Shown one piece after another: positions 42,110-51,011 of a stretch of 64,000 nt of DNA. The first letter of the stretch is position 1, and the number at the start of each line of letters is the position of its first letter. Made by a program: the position numbers and the translations under genes. The stretch is from an uncultured Bacteroidales bacterium (GTDB lineage Bacteria; Bacteroidota; Bacteroidia; Bacteroidales; F082): assembly GCA_905233685.1 (NCBI GenBank), contig CAJOEZ010000008.1, forward strand, positions 1 through 64,000, given 5' to 3'. The notes beneath the pieces are model-generated. The model made no database searches and was not told the origin of the DNA. It saw only the letters and a program-made list of their open reading frames with translations.

Positions 42110-42868
42110 ATGTCATCAGCGATTCTGAATATTGAAAAACTTACCAAGTCATATCCCGACCTGAACAAGCAGGTGCTTACCGGGCTTTGCTTAAAGGTGG
42201 AGAAAGGTGAAATTTACGGCTTTCTGGGCCCCAATGGCGCGGGCAAAACCACCACGGTGAACATCATTTCTGGACTGTTGAAAGGCGATTCGGGCCAGAT
42301 TGAAATGTTTGGCAGACCTTACAACGAGAACAGAAATTACATCAAACACCACATGGGTTTGGTGCCGCAAAACATTGCCGTTTTTCCCGAGTTGACCGCC
42401 TACGAAAACTTGAAAATTTTCGGAGCCATCTATGGCATGGAAAACAAAGCGTTGAAAAGCAGAATTGACGAACTGCTTGAGCTGTTCGGCCTGATGAATT
42501 TCAAGAACAAGAAAGTGGCCTCGTTTTCAGGAGGCATGAAGCGTAGCGTCAATCTGATGGTGGGCATATTGCACAAGCCTGATTTACTGATTCTTGACGA
42601 ACCAACAGTCGGCATTGATGTCCAGTCGAAAATGGTCATTTTGGAAAATCTGAAAAGCCTCAACAAGGAAGGCGTTTCCATTTTGTACACCTCGCACGAC
42701 ATGGAAGAGGCCCAGCACCTTTGCACGCGGGTCGGCATCATCGACGGCGGAAAGTTGGTGGCTGAAGATACGCCTTCGGGGTTGATAGCCGCCCATGAGG
42801 GTTGCGACGACCTCGAATCGGTTTATCTTCGCTTGACCGGAAGAAAACTCAGAAACATGGAGGATTAA
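42110..42868 (+). CDS. ABC transporter ATP-binding protein
   Basis: The 252-residue product has all nucleotide-binding motifs: Walker A GPNGAGKTT, the Q-loop in LVPQNIAVFPELTAYENL, signature FSGGMKRSVNL, Walker B LLILDEPTVGID and the switch His in YTSHDMEEAQ. The subfamily is that of ABC-2 exporters (DrrA/CcmA-like). The permease gene starts 4 nt downstream. Export of a lipid or pigment precursor is inferred from the cluster. Confidence 0.94.
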   Translation: MSSAILNIEKLTKSYPDLNKQVLTGLCLKVEKGEIYGFLGPNGAGKTTTVNIISGLLKGDSGQIEMFGRPYNENRNYIKHHMGLVPQNIAVFPELTAYENLKIFGAIYGMENKALKSRIDELLELFGLMNFKNKKVASFSGGMKRSVNLMVGILHKPDLLILDEPTVGIDVQSKMVILENLKSLNKEGVSILYTSHDMEEAQHLCTRVGIIDGGKLVAEDTPSGLIAAHEGCDDLESVYLRLTGRKLRNMED

Positions 42869-42872
42869 AGGG

Positions 42873-44147
42873 ATGAAGAGACTCATTAATTTGATATACA
42901 AAGACTTCCTTTTGCTCGTCCGTGACAAGGCAGGCTTGGTTTTTCTGTTTGTCATGCCTTTGGTTTTAGTGTTGGTGATGACGGGTATGCAGGAAGGAGC
43001 GTTGGAAAGCGCAACGAAAAACTCGATTTCACTAATTGTCTTAGATTCGGACAAGGACGAAATCGGACTGACCGTCGAGAAGGAACTGCAAGAAAAAGAC
43101 ATGTTCGACGTCAAAATTGCCGATGCATCGATGACAGAAGCCGAAGTGCAGAATTTGGTCAGGAAGGGCACCTATCTGATAGGCGTTTACATCCCCGAAA
43201 ACACCACGGCGAAGATCCAAGGCAATGTGCAGAAAAGCATTGCGGCGGCGTTTGCAGGTTTGCCAGCCTCTGTGACTGAAGGAAAAATGGACACGGTCTC
43301 CATCAAAGTCTTCCTTGACCCAACCATCAACAGCACATTCCGCACCACCTTGATGAGTTATTTGCGCGAAGCGTCGAACCAAATCGAGAACGAATACATG
43401 TTTGCCAAAATTTCGGAGGAGGTAAACGAAAGGGCGATGCTGCCCATGGGTGAGTTCAGCCTGTCGGCGGCCCAACCCGTGGGCATTGAGGAAATCACCT
43501 ATTCCAACCATGACGACGCGAAAGCAAACTTCGACGCAGCCGCACACAATGTACCAGCTTGGACCTTGTTCGCCATCTTTTTCATTGTCATTTCTTTGTC
43601 GGGGAGCATCATCAAGGAGCGGGAGGACGGCAGTTTTGCCCGCCTGATGACCATGCCTTGCCCCTATTCTTTATATCTGTTGAGCAAGGTGATTGTTTAT
43701 GTGGCGGTCTGCCTCGCCCAGTTCTTAGTGGTCATGCTCATGGGCAAATGGTTGTTCCCGCTAATAGGTTTACCCGTGTTCGACATGCACGGGACTTTCT
43801 TCTATTGCCTGATTGTGGTGTTTTGTGCGGCTTTGGCGGCCATCGGCTTCGGTTTGCTCATCAGCACATTTGCCACTACACACCAGCAGGCGGCCATCTT
43901 CGGCGCGGTTTCGGTCGTGATACTTTCCGCCATCGGCGGTATCTGGGTGCCAACGTTCCTTATGCCGAAATTCTTGAAGGCGTTGAGTATGATTTCGCCG
44001 CTCAATTGGGGCATTGAGGCCTTCTACGGGCTCATCTTGCGCGGTGGAAGCTTCGTTTCGGTACTGCCTCAGTGTTTACTGCTACTGGCTTTCGCGGCAG
44101 TGTGCTTCGTCATCTCCTTGTTGGCTCAAGGTAAAAAGAGCTTTTGA
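42873..44147 (+). CDS. ABC-2 type transporter permease
   Basis: The 424-residue product has one N-terminal helix (about 22-40), a large extracytoplasmic domain (about 45-215), and five or six C-terminal helices from about 230 (WTLFAIFFIVISLSGSIIKEREDG). This is the ABC2_membrane_3 layout. The motif after the second helix, EREDGSFARLMTMP, is the usual coupling segment. It pairs with the upstream ATPase. This system is additional to the MMPL exporter, so the cluster has two export routes. Confidence 0.92.
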   Translation: MKRLINLIYKDFLLLVRDKAGLVFLFVMPLVLVLVMTGMQEGALESATKNSISLIVLDSDKDEIGLTVEKELQEKDMFDVKIADASMTEAEVQNLVRKGTYLIGVYIPENTTAKIQGNVQKSIAAAFAGLPASVTEGKMDTVSIKVFLDPTINSTFRTTLMSYLREASNQIENEYMFAKISEEVNERAMLPMGEFSLSAAQPVGIEEITYSNHDDAKANFDAAAHNVPAWTLFAIFFIVISLSGSIIKEREDGSFARLMTMPCPYSLYLLSKVIVYVAVCLAQFLVVMLMGKWLFPLIGLPVFDMHGTFFYCLIVVFCAALAAIGFGLLISTFATTHQQAAIFGAVSVVILSAIGGIWVPTFLMPKFLKALSMISPLNWGIEAFYGLILRGGSFVSVLPQCLLLLAFAAVCFVISLLAQGKKSF

Positions 44148-44192
44148 AGGGCTTGTTGATTGAAAAACTGCGCGCTGAAAGAGGAAAAATTG

Positions 44193-44200
44193 TACTTTTG
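44193..44200 (+). promoter_or_regulatory. -7 promoter box TACTTTTG before the BtrH-like gene
   Basis: It matches TAnnTTTG in the 97-nt gap before the ATG at 44245. No good -33 box is seen. Confidence 0.5.
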
Positions 44201-44244
44201 CAACCCCTAATGCCATACAGCCTTACCTATAATTACAAACTGGT

Positions 44245-45279
44245 ATGATAGAGAATTATCCCAATGAGAGAAGAATGCATTGCGAGACCGGCGTGCTGGT
44301 CAACATGCTGGAGTATTATGGTTACAACATCAGCGAACCGATGACCTTCGGCATTGGCGGTGGCATGTATTTTCTGTATTTTCCGTGGATGAAACTATAC
44401 GGCTTCGTGCTGCCCGTGCTGCGGTCGAAACCCACCAATATCATGCGTCGTTTCACCAAAAGGATGTATATAGGCTACCACGAGAAGTCGTATGGTAACA
44501 ACCGAGAAAAAGCCAAACAAGAGCTCGACGAACTCGTTGCCAAGGGTATCCCTGTTGGTTTGAGAGTCAATTTGGTAGGACTGAAATATCTAAACGACAT
44601 CGGTTTCGACCTGGATTATAACGGCCACCATATTGCTGTAATTGGCAAGGAGGGGCGAGATTATATCATTGCTGACATTGATGAAAAATTGCCCAACGAT
44701 GACTTGGTCACCTTGGATGAGACCCGCATGTCTTTGGTGAGATTCAGGAGCGGTATTGCAGCACCTCATGGGTGCATGTTTTACATCGATCCTTTGCCAG
44801 CCAACTATGCCAAAACCGTGGATTTGAAATCCGCCATCATCGAAGGATTGAAAGAAGCCTGCCGCAACATGCTCTCGATTCCCATGCCGTGGTTTGGAAG
44901 CAAGGGCATTCATTTCATGGCCAACGGCATGCGGAAATGGGAAAAGAAACACGACCAAGAGCTCATCGACCTCACCCTCCTGTGGTATTACAGGCTTATT
45001 GAACAGGCGGGCACGGGCGGCTCGGGCTACCGTTATATATTTGCCGACTTCCTGAAAGAATCTGCTGAAATCTTCCAAAGCGAAGTGCTTGCGGACAGTA
45101 GTGACATCATGCGCAAGGCCGCCGATTGCTGGAGAGCCTTCACCGTGGATTGCAACCGCTATCTCAACAAGACTGGTGTCACGCTGAACGAGATGGCCGA
45201 CATCATTGACGAGGCGGGAAACAACGAATATAAAGCCTTCAAGAAGCTGAAAAACGACTTTTTGAAGAAAAACAAATAA
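44245..45279 (+). CDS. BtrH-N-terminal-domain protein, possible ACP-dependent acyltransferase
   Basis: The 344-residue product begins with the BtrH_N pattern RRMHCETGVLVNMLEYYG, followed by SEPMTFGIGGGMYFLYFP. The Cys in HCETG (Cys13) is the likely nucleophile, and HIAVIGKEGRDYIIADI should supply the His/Asp part of a papain-like fold. The C-terminal half resembles DUF4872. BtrH moves an acyl group from an ACP to an amine in butirosin synthesis. Here it may move the aryl-polyenoyl chain or another acyl group from an ACP. It lies 3 nt before gpsA. Confidence 0.82.
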   Translation: MIENYPNERRMHCETGVLVNMLEYYGYNISEPMTFGIGGGMYFLYFPWMKLYGFVLPVLRSKPTNIMRRFTKRMYIGYHEKSYGNNREKAKQELDELVAKGIPVGLRVNLVGLKYLNDIGFDLDYNGHHIAVIGKEGRDYIIADIDEKLPNDDLVTLDETRMSLVRFRSGIAAPHGCMFYIDPLPANYAKTVDLKSAIIEGLKEACRNMLSIPMPWFGSKGIHFMANGMRKWEKKHDQELIDLTLLWYYRLIEQAGTGGSGYRYIFADFLKESAEIFQSEVLADSSDIMRKAADCWRAFTVDCNRYLNKTGVTLNEMADIIDEAGNNEYKAFKKLKNDFLKKNK

Positions 45280-45282
45280 GAC

Positions 45283-46299
45283 ATGGAAACGAAGAACAAG
45301 CTTGATACGAACTCACGTTGCGCCGTCATAGGCCACGGCAGTTGGGCAACAGCAATTGTCAAAGTATTGACAATGAAAGGGCTGTCTGTCGTTTGGTATA
45401 TTCGCAACACCGAAGTGTTGGAATCATTGCGCACCGAAGGGCGCAATTGCCGCTATCTCCCTGATGTTGAGTTTGATACAAGCCTTATCCATCTTTCCGA
45501 CGATGTGAACGAAGCAGTGAAGGACGCCGATACCATCCTTTTGGTCACGCCGGCAGCCTACCTGAAAAGCAGCCTTTCCGATTTGAAAGTTTCACTGAAG
45601 GACAAGTTTGTTGTTTCGGCTATCAAAGGCATTATTCCCAATGAAAAACAACTAGTTACCGATTATCTGAAGAAAACCTACGGCCTGTCGGGAGCGCAGG
45701 TGTGCTTTATCGGTGGTCCAACCCATGCTGAAGAGGTGGCGCATGGAAGACTCACCTATTTGACCTTAGCCTGCGCCAATGTCGGCAAGGCCCGTGCCTT
45801 TGGCGAGAAGCTGCAAACGCCTTACCTCAAAGTGAACTATGTTCGGGGTATGCGCTATTTGGAACGTGCCGCCGTGTTGAAAAACATCTACGCCGTCATG
45901 GTGGGCATGGCCGTGGGCTTGGGCTACGGCGACAACTTCATCTCCGTTTTGGTGTCAAACTGCATCAAGGAGATGTTCTTCCTGCTCGACCCAAAAAGCG
46001 TCAACGACCTCTTTAAATTCAATCCATCCAATTTCTTCGGTGATTTGTTGGCCTCGTGCTATTCAAGCCACAGTCGCAACCGCCAGTTGGGTATGCTCAT
46101 CGGACGCGGCAACACCGTGAAAACCGCCCTCAACGAGATGACAATGGTGGCCGAGGGTTATTTCGCCTCAGCTATGCTACCTCTTATTATTAATGAGCAA
46201 AAAGTACAACTCCCAATTGCCGAAACCGCCTACCAAGTGCTGCATCAAGGCTTGCCAGCACGCAAGGCAATGAAAAGCTTAGAAGACCTTTTGGCGTAA
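45283..46299 (+). CDS. gpsA: NAD(P)-dependent glycerol-3-phosphate dehydrogenase
   Basis: The 338-residue product has the nucleotide motif VIGHGSWATAIVKVL and the family blocks VSAIKGIIPNEKQLVTDYL and CFIGGPTHAEEVAHGR. The catalytic Lys region lies near LERAAVLKNIYAVMVGMAVGLGYGDN. It reduces dihydroxyacetone phosphate to sn-glycerol 3-phosphate, the backbone for phospholipids. It may be the housekeeping copy, but its place directly after the polyene genes suggests backbone supply for an aryl-polyene glycerolipid. Confidence 0.93.
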   Translation: METKNKLDTNSRCAVIGHGSWATAIVKVLTMKGLSVVWYIRNTEVLESLRTEGRNCRYLPDVEFDTSLIHLSDDVNEAVKDADTILLVTPAAYLKSSLSDLKVSLKDKFVVSAIKGIIPNEKQLVTDYLKKTYGLSGAQVCFIGGPTHAEEVAHGRLTYLTLACANVGKARAFGEKLQTPYLKVNYVRGMRYLERAAVLKNIYAVMVGMAVGLGYGDNFISVLVSNCIKEMFFLLDPKSVNDLFKFNPSNFFGDLLASCYSSHSRNRQLGMLIGRGNTVKTALNEMTMVAEGYFASAMLPLIINEQKVQLPIAETAYQVLHQGLPARKAMKSLEDLLA

Positions 46300-46382
46300 C
46301 ATGAAACACAGGGTCGCAAACCTGTTTGATATATTTTTTTCTCAAAAAACTAAAAAAATAGTTGTTTGTTCAAAATATTCTG

Positions 46383-46390
46383 TATATTTG
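46383..46390 (+). promoter_or_regulatory. Promoter of the LRR lipoprotein gene (TTG - 18 nt - TATATTTG)
   Basis: TATATTTG lies 19 nt before the ATG at 46410, with TTG at 46362-46364 at 18 nt spacing. Confidence 0.68.
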
Positions 46391-46409
46391 CAGCGTTATA
46401 ATTATTGAA

Positions 46410-47651
46410 ATGAAACGTTTAATTTACATATTGGTTTGCTTGACAGCAGGTTGCGTGTTTTTCTCGTGCTCAACCAAGCCTGTAGCGAAGCCCGATTACT
46501 ACGGCTTTTATACCGAGGAACAGCTGCGCGAGATGCGCGAAAACGGTCGTGCACAGGCCAAGGCTTACTTCCAAGAACTGGAAACCCGCCACCCCGACTC
46601 GGTCAAGGTACTCAATCTCAGTTGGGCGCACTTGGACACGCTACCGGACCTCTCCAAATATAATAAGGTGGAAATTATCGACTTTTCGGGCAACGAGACA
46701 CCACGAGTCGACAAGTCGCTGTTTACGTCCGACAGCCTCAGAATAGTCCGCCTGGACAGATGCGGCATCCGCGAAATCGACTTTCCCGAGGGCAACCACA
46801 TCAAGAGCTTGAACCTGACCAACAACCAGCTCGACCGCATCCCCGCAAGCATCAGGAAATGCAAAAATCTCAGGTCGCTTAACCTCGAAGGCAACCACAT
46901 CAGGCACATCCCGAGATGGCTTTTGGAACTCGACAGCTTGGAAGACATTAACCTAAATTTCAACCAGTTGAAACTCAGAAAGTCAGATATTCGCCGCCTC
47001 GCAAAGGTTCAACAGCTTCTGATAGCTGGCAACAACATTGAGCGGCTTCCCTCCAACATCGTGAAACTGCGTTGCGAGAGTATGAATTTGGCCAAAAACA
47101 AGCTCCATGCGCTGCCCAAGTCATTCGCCCAACTGAAACAACTGAAAAGCGTCATTTTCTACGAAAACAACTTTGAAAACATCCCCGAACTCCTGACCGA
47201 TTTTAAGAACTTGAAGCACCTCGACTTCTACAAAAACAATCTCACGGAAATCCCTGATTTTGTGGGCACTATGGAGAACTTGGAGCAGCTTTACGTGTCA
47301 TACAACAAAATCGAGAAGATTCCCGACACGTTGCGCCACTTGCGCCGCCTGAAGCACCTTTATATCCACCACAACGAGCTGCATTTCCTGCCCGAATGGT
47401 TGGCCGAAATGGACTCGATAGAACGCTTGGGCGTGGGCTTCAACCATTTGTTGGTCCTGCCTGACCTGTCGGGAATGAAGTCACTCATAGAATTCGACTG
47501 CGAGAAAAACCTGCTCGAACGCATTCCTTGGGAACTGATTGAAAAGCCTGAAATAGAGATGATTGTGATTCGCAACAACGATTTCACTTTGACTCCAGAG
47601 GAGGAAGCCAAACTCAAAAAAGCCAGCAAAACAAAAACAATTGTATATTAA
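46410..47651 (+). CDS. Leucine-rich-repeat lipoprotein
   Basis: The product has 413 residues. The start is ATG 46410, because MKRLIYILV begins a lipoprotein signal ending FFSCS; a longer TTG-started frame would include the promoter. About a dozen LRRs of 22-23 residues run from about 65 to 395 (for example LKHLDFYKNNLTEIPDFVGTMEN), of the bacterial type with xIPxxxxxLxxLxxLxLxxN. It is probably anchored in a membrane facing the periplasm or the surface and binds a protein or glycan. It sits 20 nt before the BlaI-type gene and may be co-transcribed with it. Confidence 0.9.
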   Translation: MKRLIYILVCLTAGCVFFSCSTKPVAKPDYYGFYTEEQLREMRENGRAQAKAYFQELETRHPDSVKVLNLSWAHLDTLPDLSKYNKVEIIDFSGNETPRVDKSLFTSDSLRIVRLDRCGIREIDFPEGNHIKSLNLTNNQLDRIPASIRKCKNLRSLNLEGNHIRHIPRWLLELDSLEDINLNFNQLKLRKSDIRRLAKVQQLLIAGNNIERLPSNIVKLRCESMNLAKNKLHALPKSFAQLKQLKSVIFYENNFENIPELLTDFKNLKHLDFYKNNLTEIPDFVGTMENLEQLYVSYNKIEKIPDTLRHLRRLKHLYIHHNELHFLPEWLAEMDSIERLGVGFNHLLVLPDLSGMKSLIEFDCEKNLLERIPWELIEKPEIEMIVIRNNDFTLTPEEEAKLKKASKTKTIVY

Positions 47652-47671
47652 TCGATTAAAACACATTGAAT

Positions 47672-48046
47672 ATGAAAGAGCTAACAAAAGGAGAAGAACA
47701 AGTGATGCAAGTCATTTGGAACATTGGACAGGGGTTTGCCAATGAGATTATGGCGGCCTTTCCCGAACCTAAGCCAGCCTACAACACCGTGCTGACGGTC
47801 ATCAAGATTTTGGAGCAAAAGGGCTTCGTGAAGCACGAAACCTTCTGTCGCGCCCACCGCTACTATCCCGCCGTCAGCAAGGAGGACTACTCGCACCACT
47901 TCTTGGGCAGTGTGGTGGAACGCTACTTCAACAACTCCTACCTTGACCTTGTTTCGGCCTTCGCCAAAAAGGAGAATTTCAGCATCGAAGAATTAGAGGA
48001 TATGAAAAAAGCCATCGACGAGGCCATTGCCTCAGAAAGGAAATAA
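47672..48046 (+). CDS. BlaI/MecI-family transcriptional repressor
   Basis: The 124-residue product has a winged helix at about 5-75 (LTKGEEQVMQVIWNIGQGF, AYNTVLTVIKILEQKGFVKHE) and a helical dimer tail with the BlaI cleavage/dimer region. It represses its own operon until the membrane protease encoded next removes it. I start at ATG 47672 rather than at an in-frame TTG at 47666. The protease gene begins 3 nt after its stop. Target sites other than its own promoter are unknown. No beta-lactamase gene is near. Confidence 0.93.
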   Translation: MKELTKGEEQVMQVIWNIGQGFANEIMAAFPEPKPAYNTVLTVIKILEQKGFVKHETFCRAHRYYPAVSKEDYSHHFLGSVVERYFNNSYLDLVSAFAKKENFSIEELEDMKKAIDEAIASERK

Positions 48047-48049
48047 GCC

Positions 48050-50884
48050 ATGAACACACAAGAATTAATCATCGGTCACCTGCTGCCCATCGCGGTCACC
48101 ATTGCGGTGCTTTGGCTGGTGTATCGACTATTGTTCCGTAACAGCAACCGGCTGTGTTTCAACCGTTTCTTCCTTTTAACGAGCCTGCTGATAGCCTTGG
48201 CCATGCCCTTGCTCGGCCTGCTTTCGGGGATGGAATCCCAGCAGATGGTGGTGTTGAAGCAAAACCTGTTTGGCGGCGGAATCATGCTGAACGAGGTCAT
48301 CGTCACGCCCGACGGCCAGCCCATGCTGCCCGAAGTGACGGTGACAACCAACTCCACGCCCTCGCGTTTCAGTGTGTGGCAAGTGGTTGGCGGCATTTAT
48401 CTAATAGGTGTCGGCGTGATGACGCTGCTGTTTCTCTTCAAGTTGGGGAAACTTGTCGCGCTCATCATCCGCTCGCCGAAGCGCAAGATGAGCGGTTTCA
48501 CGGCGGTGTTCACCGGCCGTGACCAAGGCTCGTTCTCCTTCTTCCGTTATGCCTTTTTCCCCAATGAAAACGTGGATCCCGACATCATGCGGCATGAGAT
48601 GAGCCACATCAGTCACCACCATTCGTGGGACATCCTTTTCGCCGAAGTGATGATGATTCTGCAATGGTTCAATCCTTTCATCTATCTGTATAAGAAGGAA
48701 TTGCAGAGCCTTCACGAATACCAGGCCGACCGCGATGTGGTGGCCACTGGCGTTGACAAAAAGAACTATATGATGCTGATTTTGCAGCAGTGCACGGCCG
48801 TCGATTTCAGCAAAATGAGTAATAATTTCAGTTTAATTCTAACTAAAAAACGAATCAAGATGATTACAAAAAATGAAAAGGCCAAGGGCCTCTGGTGGAG
48901 GCTGTTGGCAACCTTGCCCGTGCTGGCTTTCTTGTTGGTTGCCAACACGAAACTGACAGCGCAAGATGCTTCGAATAGGCTCAGCAACCCAGCCGACGAC
49001 AAGCCTATTACAATCGAGCTAGGCCAGTTTGAGATTTTCGGCGACGACGGTCTCCCGATGCAACTGAAAGACACGGTCATCTACTCCGACGACGGTTCCT
49101 ACGTCAAATTCGAGACTTCCGATGCTTTCCAGCCAGAGTCAGGAGAGCCGTGCAAAAAAGTGACCGTCACTTCTTACGATGCTGACGGAACCCCTCGAAA
49201 CAATTTCTTTATCACTGAGACGGAAAGAAGAGGCGACACGGCAACCTACAGTATCGAACCATTTACCCTCTCCGAAAGTGTTTTTGAATCGCTGTTAGAC
49301 ATTGCTACTTCTAATGAAGACCCTGTTTATCAGTCTGTTGACAAAATGCCAGAGTTTCCAGGCGGCATTGAGGCACTCATGCAATACGTTGTCATCAGGG
49401 TGAAGTTCCCGAGAGAAGCCATCGAAAACAAGGTTTCGGGGCGTGTGCTCGTGGGCTTTGTGATTGAGAAAGACGGCAGTGTTTCCAATGTCAATGTCGT
49501 GAGCGGCTTGGGCTACGGCTGCGACGAGGAGGCGGTCAGGGTGGTGCGTTCCATGCCGAAGTGGTATCATGGCTGGAAAGACGGCCAGCCCGTGCGGGTG
49601 AGCTACAATTTGCCCATCAAGTTCGATGCCCGTGACTTGACTGGCGACGGCATAGCCGATGCCGCCATGGTGCGCATGGAAGACGAAGAGGGCCATTCCT
49701 TCCACATCGACAGGTCGGTGGACTTGACTATCCCGGAGTCGACGAGTCAGGACAGCATCTTCCAGGTCGTTGACCAAATGCCTGAATTTCCTGGAGGTAT
49801 GGACGCAATGATGGAGTTTATCTCGACCAGCATCAAGTATCCTGAAGATGCCGTCGACGAGGGCAAGGAAGGCAGGGTGTTTGTTTCCTTTGTCGTGGAA
49901 AAAGACGGTAGCGTTTCCAACATCAAGGTGCTTAGGGGCGTTTGCAAAAGCATCGATGAGGAAGCTTCTCGCGTGGTTCGTGCCATGCCGAAATGGAAAC
50001 CTGGTATGAAAGACGGCAAGCCAGTTCGAGTATCGTTCCAGCTTCCTATCACGTTTAAACTCGGACAAACAAATGGTGAACACAAAACCACAGTGAAAAC
50101 GGTTATTGCAGGTGATGACGAACATGCAAGCAAGACTTCTACGGCAACAATCCCAGACAATCCAGAAAAAGCCGACATGAAACCTGACAAAAACGGTGTC
50201 TATCAAATCGTTGAAGAAATGCCCGAGTTTCCGGGTGGCGTGGATGCTTTGATGCAGTTTCTCTCCAAAAACATCAAGTACCCGGAGAAGGCAAAGGATG
50301 AAAACATTTCTGGCCGCGTGTTCCTCGGTTTCGTGGTCGAGAAAGACGGTAGCATCGGCGAGGTGAAAGTGCTTCGTGGCATCGGCGGCGGCTGCGACGA
50401 GGAGGCCGTGCGCGTGGTGAAAGCCATGCCGAAATGGAAGCCGGGCAAGATGGAGGGACAGCCTGTCCGCGTGAGCTACCAGATTCCCATCAACTTCAAG
50501 TTGGATAGCCCTACGACAAACGGGCTTGAAAACACGACATGGGAAGGTTCTGGGACAGGTACACTAGACGGCACCAAATACACTATGAGCATGACCATGG
50601 AGTTTGAGTCGGACAAGGCGGGCTATTTTGTCATGACGCTGACGGCGAACAAGGAAGGACAAACGGCTAAAGTGTTTGAGGATGTTGGTCTTCCTTTCAA
50701 CTATACCTTCGATGGCAAATCAATCGGTTCCATACAGCCCAAGAACCCTGATGGCAGCGATTTGGGCGAAAAGCCTCAACCGCCTTATGGTTTCCTCGTG
50801 AACAAAGATGGCACCATCACCGTCAGTTTCTATGATTTCAAGGAAGATATTGGTGTTGAGAAGATAGTTTTCAAGAAGCAGTAA
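48050..50884 (+). CDS. BlaR1-type M56 membrane metallopeptidase with three TonB C-terminal domains
   Basis: The product has 944 residues. Three membrane helices (about 10-28, 42-58 and 113-131) come before the zinc site HEMSH at 182-186 with Glu223 in LHEYQAD. A fourth helix lies at about 285-300. The exported part has three TonB_C domains, at about 426-525, 570-669 and 716-817, each beginning MPEFPGG and containing EKDGS and MPKW. The last 120 residues (TWEGSGTGTLDGTKYTMSM) look like a beta-rich lipid-binding-type domain. The protease should inactivate the BlaI-type repressor. The TonB domains may sense the wall or contact outer-membrane receptors. Confidence 0.92.
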   Translation: MNTQELIIGHLLPIAVTIAVLWLVYRLLFRNSNRLCFNRFFLLTSLLIALAMPLLGLLSGMESQQMVVLKQNLFGGGIMLNEVIVTPDGQPMLPEVTVTTNSTPSRFSVWQVVGGIYLIGVGVMTLLFLFKLGKLVALIIRSPKRKMSGFTAVFTGRDQGSFSFFRYAFFPNENVDPDIMRHEMSHISHHHSWDILFAEVMMILQWFNPFIYLYKKELQSLHEYQADRDVVATGVDKKNYMMLILQQCTAVDFSKMSNNFSLILTKKRIKMITKNEKAKGLWWRLLATLPVLAFLLVANTKLTAQDASNRLSNPADDKPITIELGQFEIFGDDGLPMQLKDTVIYSDDGSYVKFETSDAFQPESGEPCKKVTVTSYDADGTPRNNFFITETERRGDTATYSIEPFTLSESVFESLLDIATSNEDPVYQSVDKMPEFPGGIEALMQYVVIRVKFPREAIENKVSGRVLVGFVIEKDGSVSNVNVVSGLGYGCDEEAVRVVRSMPKWYHGWKDGQPVRVSYNLPIKFDARDLTGDGIADAAMVRMEDEEGHSFHIDRSVDLTIPESTSQDSIFQVVDQMPEFPGGMDAMMEFISTSIKYPEDAVDEGKEGRVFVSFVVEKDGSVSNIKVLRGVCKSIDEEASRVVRAMPKWKPGMKDGKPVRVSFQLPITFKLGQTNGEHKTTVKTVIAGDDEHASKTSTATIPDNPEKADMKPDKNGVYQIVEEMPEFPGGVDALMQFLSKNIKYPEKAKDENISGRVFLGFVVEKDGSIGEVKVLRGIGGGCDEEAVRVVKAMPKWKPGKMEGQPVRVSYQIPINFKLDSPTTNGLENTTWEGSGTGTLDGTKYTMSMTMEFESDKAGYFVMTLTANKEGQTAKVFEDVGLPFNYTFDGKSIGSIQPKNPDGSDLGEKPQPPYGFLVNKDGTITVSFYDFKEDIGVEKIVFKKQ

Positions 50885-50912
50885 TGATTTGGTTTTGTGG
50901 GGTTTTCGTACC

Positions 50913-50952
50913 ACGTTTGTAGGGCTGTCATGTTATGGCAGCCCTACAACGT
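50913..50952. terminator. Long hairpin after the BlaR1-type gene
   Basis: Arms 50913-50931 and 50935-50952 pair over about 18 bp (core GTAGGGCTG/CAGCCCTAC) with a 3-nt loop. No strong T-run follows, so it may be a terminator aided by other factors or a dispersed palindrome. Confidence 0.65.
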
Positions 50953-51011
50953 TTAATAATTCAGTCCGAAAGCCCAAATAGGAATCACGGTGCCATAGCC
51001 GAATTAATGCC

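Noticed and set aside
46410-50884. Beta-lactam resistance locus
   Set aside because: BlaI and BlaR1-type genes are present, but there is no beta-lactamase, and the sensor domain is TonB-like instead of penicillin-binding.
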